Origin: Oligoflexus sp.
GTDB taxonomy: Bacteria; Bdellovibrionota_B; Oligoflexia; Oligoflexales; Oligoflexaceae
Length of the DNA stretch: 64,000 nucleotides
Assembly (NCBI GenBank): GCA_014377445.1
Contig: JACMPP010000144.1
Location: forward strand, 33,036 to 97,035
Reading direction: 5' to 3'
In this document: one piece after another, positions 62,844-64,000 of the stretch
Layout of the letters: each line of letters begins with the position of its first letter
How positions within the stretch are numbered: position 1 is the first letter of the stretch
Translations under genes and position numbers: made by a program
Notes under the pieces: generated by a model
Seen by the model: only the letters and a program-made list of their open reading frames with translations
Told to the model about the DNA's origin: nothing
Database searches by the model: none

Positions 62844-63708
62844 TCATTTAGGATTGTAAACTCTCACATAATCCACGAGCATCTGTCTGGGCCAGATTGA
62901 TTCATCGACACCTTTCTTACCGCCCCACACCCCGCCCACTGCCAAGTTCAAAATAATATGAAATGGCTTATCAAAAGGCCATGAACCCGCGCCTTTGCCG
63001 GTATTCGTAAAGGTATAGAATTTATTTCCATCGGTATAGAAATCCATGTGATCGGGAAACCATTCCACGGCGTAGATATGGAAAGAATCGACAGCACCAT
63101 CGACTTTTATATTCGCTCTGTTTTGCTTGACGTTAACAGTGTGATTGACGTCTTTGGTATGTAAGGTTGAAACCATAATGTTCGGGTCATATCCCACATG
63201 CTCCATAATATCGATCTCTCCGTAGTCGGGCCACTGACCTGTTTGTAGATCATCGGGCAGCATCCAAAAAGCTGGCCACGTCCCCCGTCCGGAAGGAAGC
63301 TTTATCCGCGCCTCGATTCGGCCATACTTCCACCGCGCTAGGCCCTGGGTATTGATTCGACCCGATGAATAATCGTAACCATTAAAATCATCTTTTCGGG
63401 CTTTGATAATAAGATTTCCCTGTTGAACACCGACGTTTTCCGGACGTTGGTCGGTGTAATTCTGCAATTCATCATTGAAGGTCTTAGGTAATACAACCTC
63501 GTACTTCCATTTTGTTAGATCAAGAGTATTAGAGTCGAACTCGTCTGACCATACAAGGTTCCAGCCGGCGCTTGCAGTAGGCGGAGAGGCTTGACCAGGT
63601 GGCTTAGCAGGAGGATCGACGTTCGCCCCCTCCTGCTTTCATACATGATAGAATCAAGCTGCTTAATAAAGCTGCTGAAAATAACTTAGCGAAAAATTGA
63701 ATTTTCAT
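62844..63708 (-). pseudogene. GH16 beta-glucanase lipoprotein with a one-base frameshift
   Basis: From ATG 63708, preceded by AAAGGA, the frame reads MKIQFFAKLFSAALLSSLIL and SCMKAGGGE (lipobox LSC), but after a G run it meets a stop. One extra G in that run (near 63626-63632) would restore the frame to ANVDPPAKPPGQASPP, GWNLVWSDEFDSNTLDLTKW and the rest of the GH16 domain. That domain includes RINTQGLARWKYGRIEARIK and the catalytic GEIDIMEHVG. GH16 enzymes cut beta-1,3 or 1,3-1,4 glucans. The remaining open part (62844-63467) encodes 207 residues with both catalytic Glu. It may be a true pseudogene, a phase-variable gene or a sequencing error. Confidence 0.8.
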
Positions 63709-64000
63709 GGTCGGTCCTTTAACGTTTTAGTCGCCTGCTTAACAGTACTGCCGATTGAGAAAGCACTCGATTTATTTTCTTATCAGTTTCATGCCGACAA
63801 CAGACTGAAGTGTTTTTTAATGCATCGAAAGGATTGGGTTATTGAGGTTTTATTTGGAGTCTGTTTATCGCTAGGAGAATTTGCAATATTTCAGTAGTGA
63901 ACCGGGTGGTTGCACACCCATCACGCCTGCGCCTTATCGATGCGAATGCATTTAATTGTCTGCATTCATGTCGCTTAGTTTGTTCCGTCTTAAGCTATGA

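Noticed and set aside
1..64000. CRISPR arrays, insertion sequences, prophage
   Set aside because: No regularly spaced repeats, transposase signatures or phage structural genes were seen; the only integrase-fold gene lacks its active site.
63709..64000. Possible gene of 66 codons at 63697-63897 on the plus strand
   Set aside because: It begins within the GH16 gene start on the other strand, has no ribosome site and no recognisable pattern; the region reads as upstream DNA with nothing identifiable.

Overview
The window looks like chromosome of a flagellated, diderm bacterium, most likely a member of Bdellovibrionota/Oligoflexia (an Oligoflexus- or Bdellovibrio-like lineage). That placement is inference. 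It rests on short minimal flagellins, P- and L-ring genes (Gram-negative flagellum), several lipoproteins with a lipobox, a CarD-type regulator, DUF4388 and PilZ proteins, an outer-membrane barrel and roughly balanced base composition. I see no plasmid, prophage, IS element or CRISPR array.

Layout. (1) 1-7442, minus strand: flagellar genes fliC, a ketoacyl-synthase homologue, then flgF-flgG-flgA-flgH-flgI-flgJ, the last cut by the window edge. flgF is preceded by a sigma-54 promoter with exact GG/GC spacing. (2) 7478-11995: a RibD_C-like reductase, CarD, then rpsO-pnp and dut. (3) 12121-23311: a glycosyltransferase/TPR protein, a C-terminal processing protease, a TPR protein, a NamZ-like muramidase, PilZ, a DsbA-like thioredoxin, orn and speE, with a compact RNA-like locus between orn and speE. 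(4) 23335-35054: a disordered ribbon-helix-helix protein, a dipeptide/oligopeptide-type transporter lacking ATPase genes, a CheY-like regulator, several lipoproteins and unknown proteins, ftsY and an MnmC-like methyltransferase. (5) 35628-53600: the information-processing core, all on the minus strand. In transcription order it is promoter - tRNA-Thr(TGT)-Tyr-Gly-Thr(GGT)-tuf - tRNA-Trp - secE - nusG - rplK - rplA - rplJ - rplL - rpoB - rpoC - rpsL - rpsG - fusA - tRNA-Val. (6) 53620-64000: a SpoU methyltransferase, a DUF4388 protein, an NtrY-like kinase, a recombinase-fold protein, tadA, a cyclophilin, a THUMP methyltransferase and a GH16 glucanase.

How the parts work together. The flagellar block builds the rod, the P and L rings and the filament. 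Region 5 is the tuf/rif/str supercluster of translation and transcription genes, with its own strong terminators; one of them separates rpsG from fusA.

The most notable points are signs of gene decay and of possible new RNA elements. A response-regulator gene (ntrX-like) is reduced to its two ends by an internal deletion plus a stop codon, while its kinase is intact. A GH16 lipoprotein gene has a one-base frameshift in a G run. A CxxCH cytochrome-like gene has a nonsense codon and a frameshift. A tyrosine-recombinase homologue next to tadA has lost the nucleophilic tyrosine and three other active-site residues. Between orn and speE lies a terminator-ended locus with two sequences complementary to the 16S rRNA 3' end and a 14-codon cysteine-containing reading frame.
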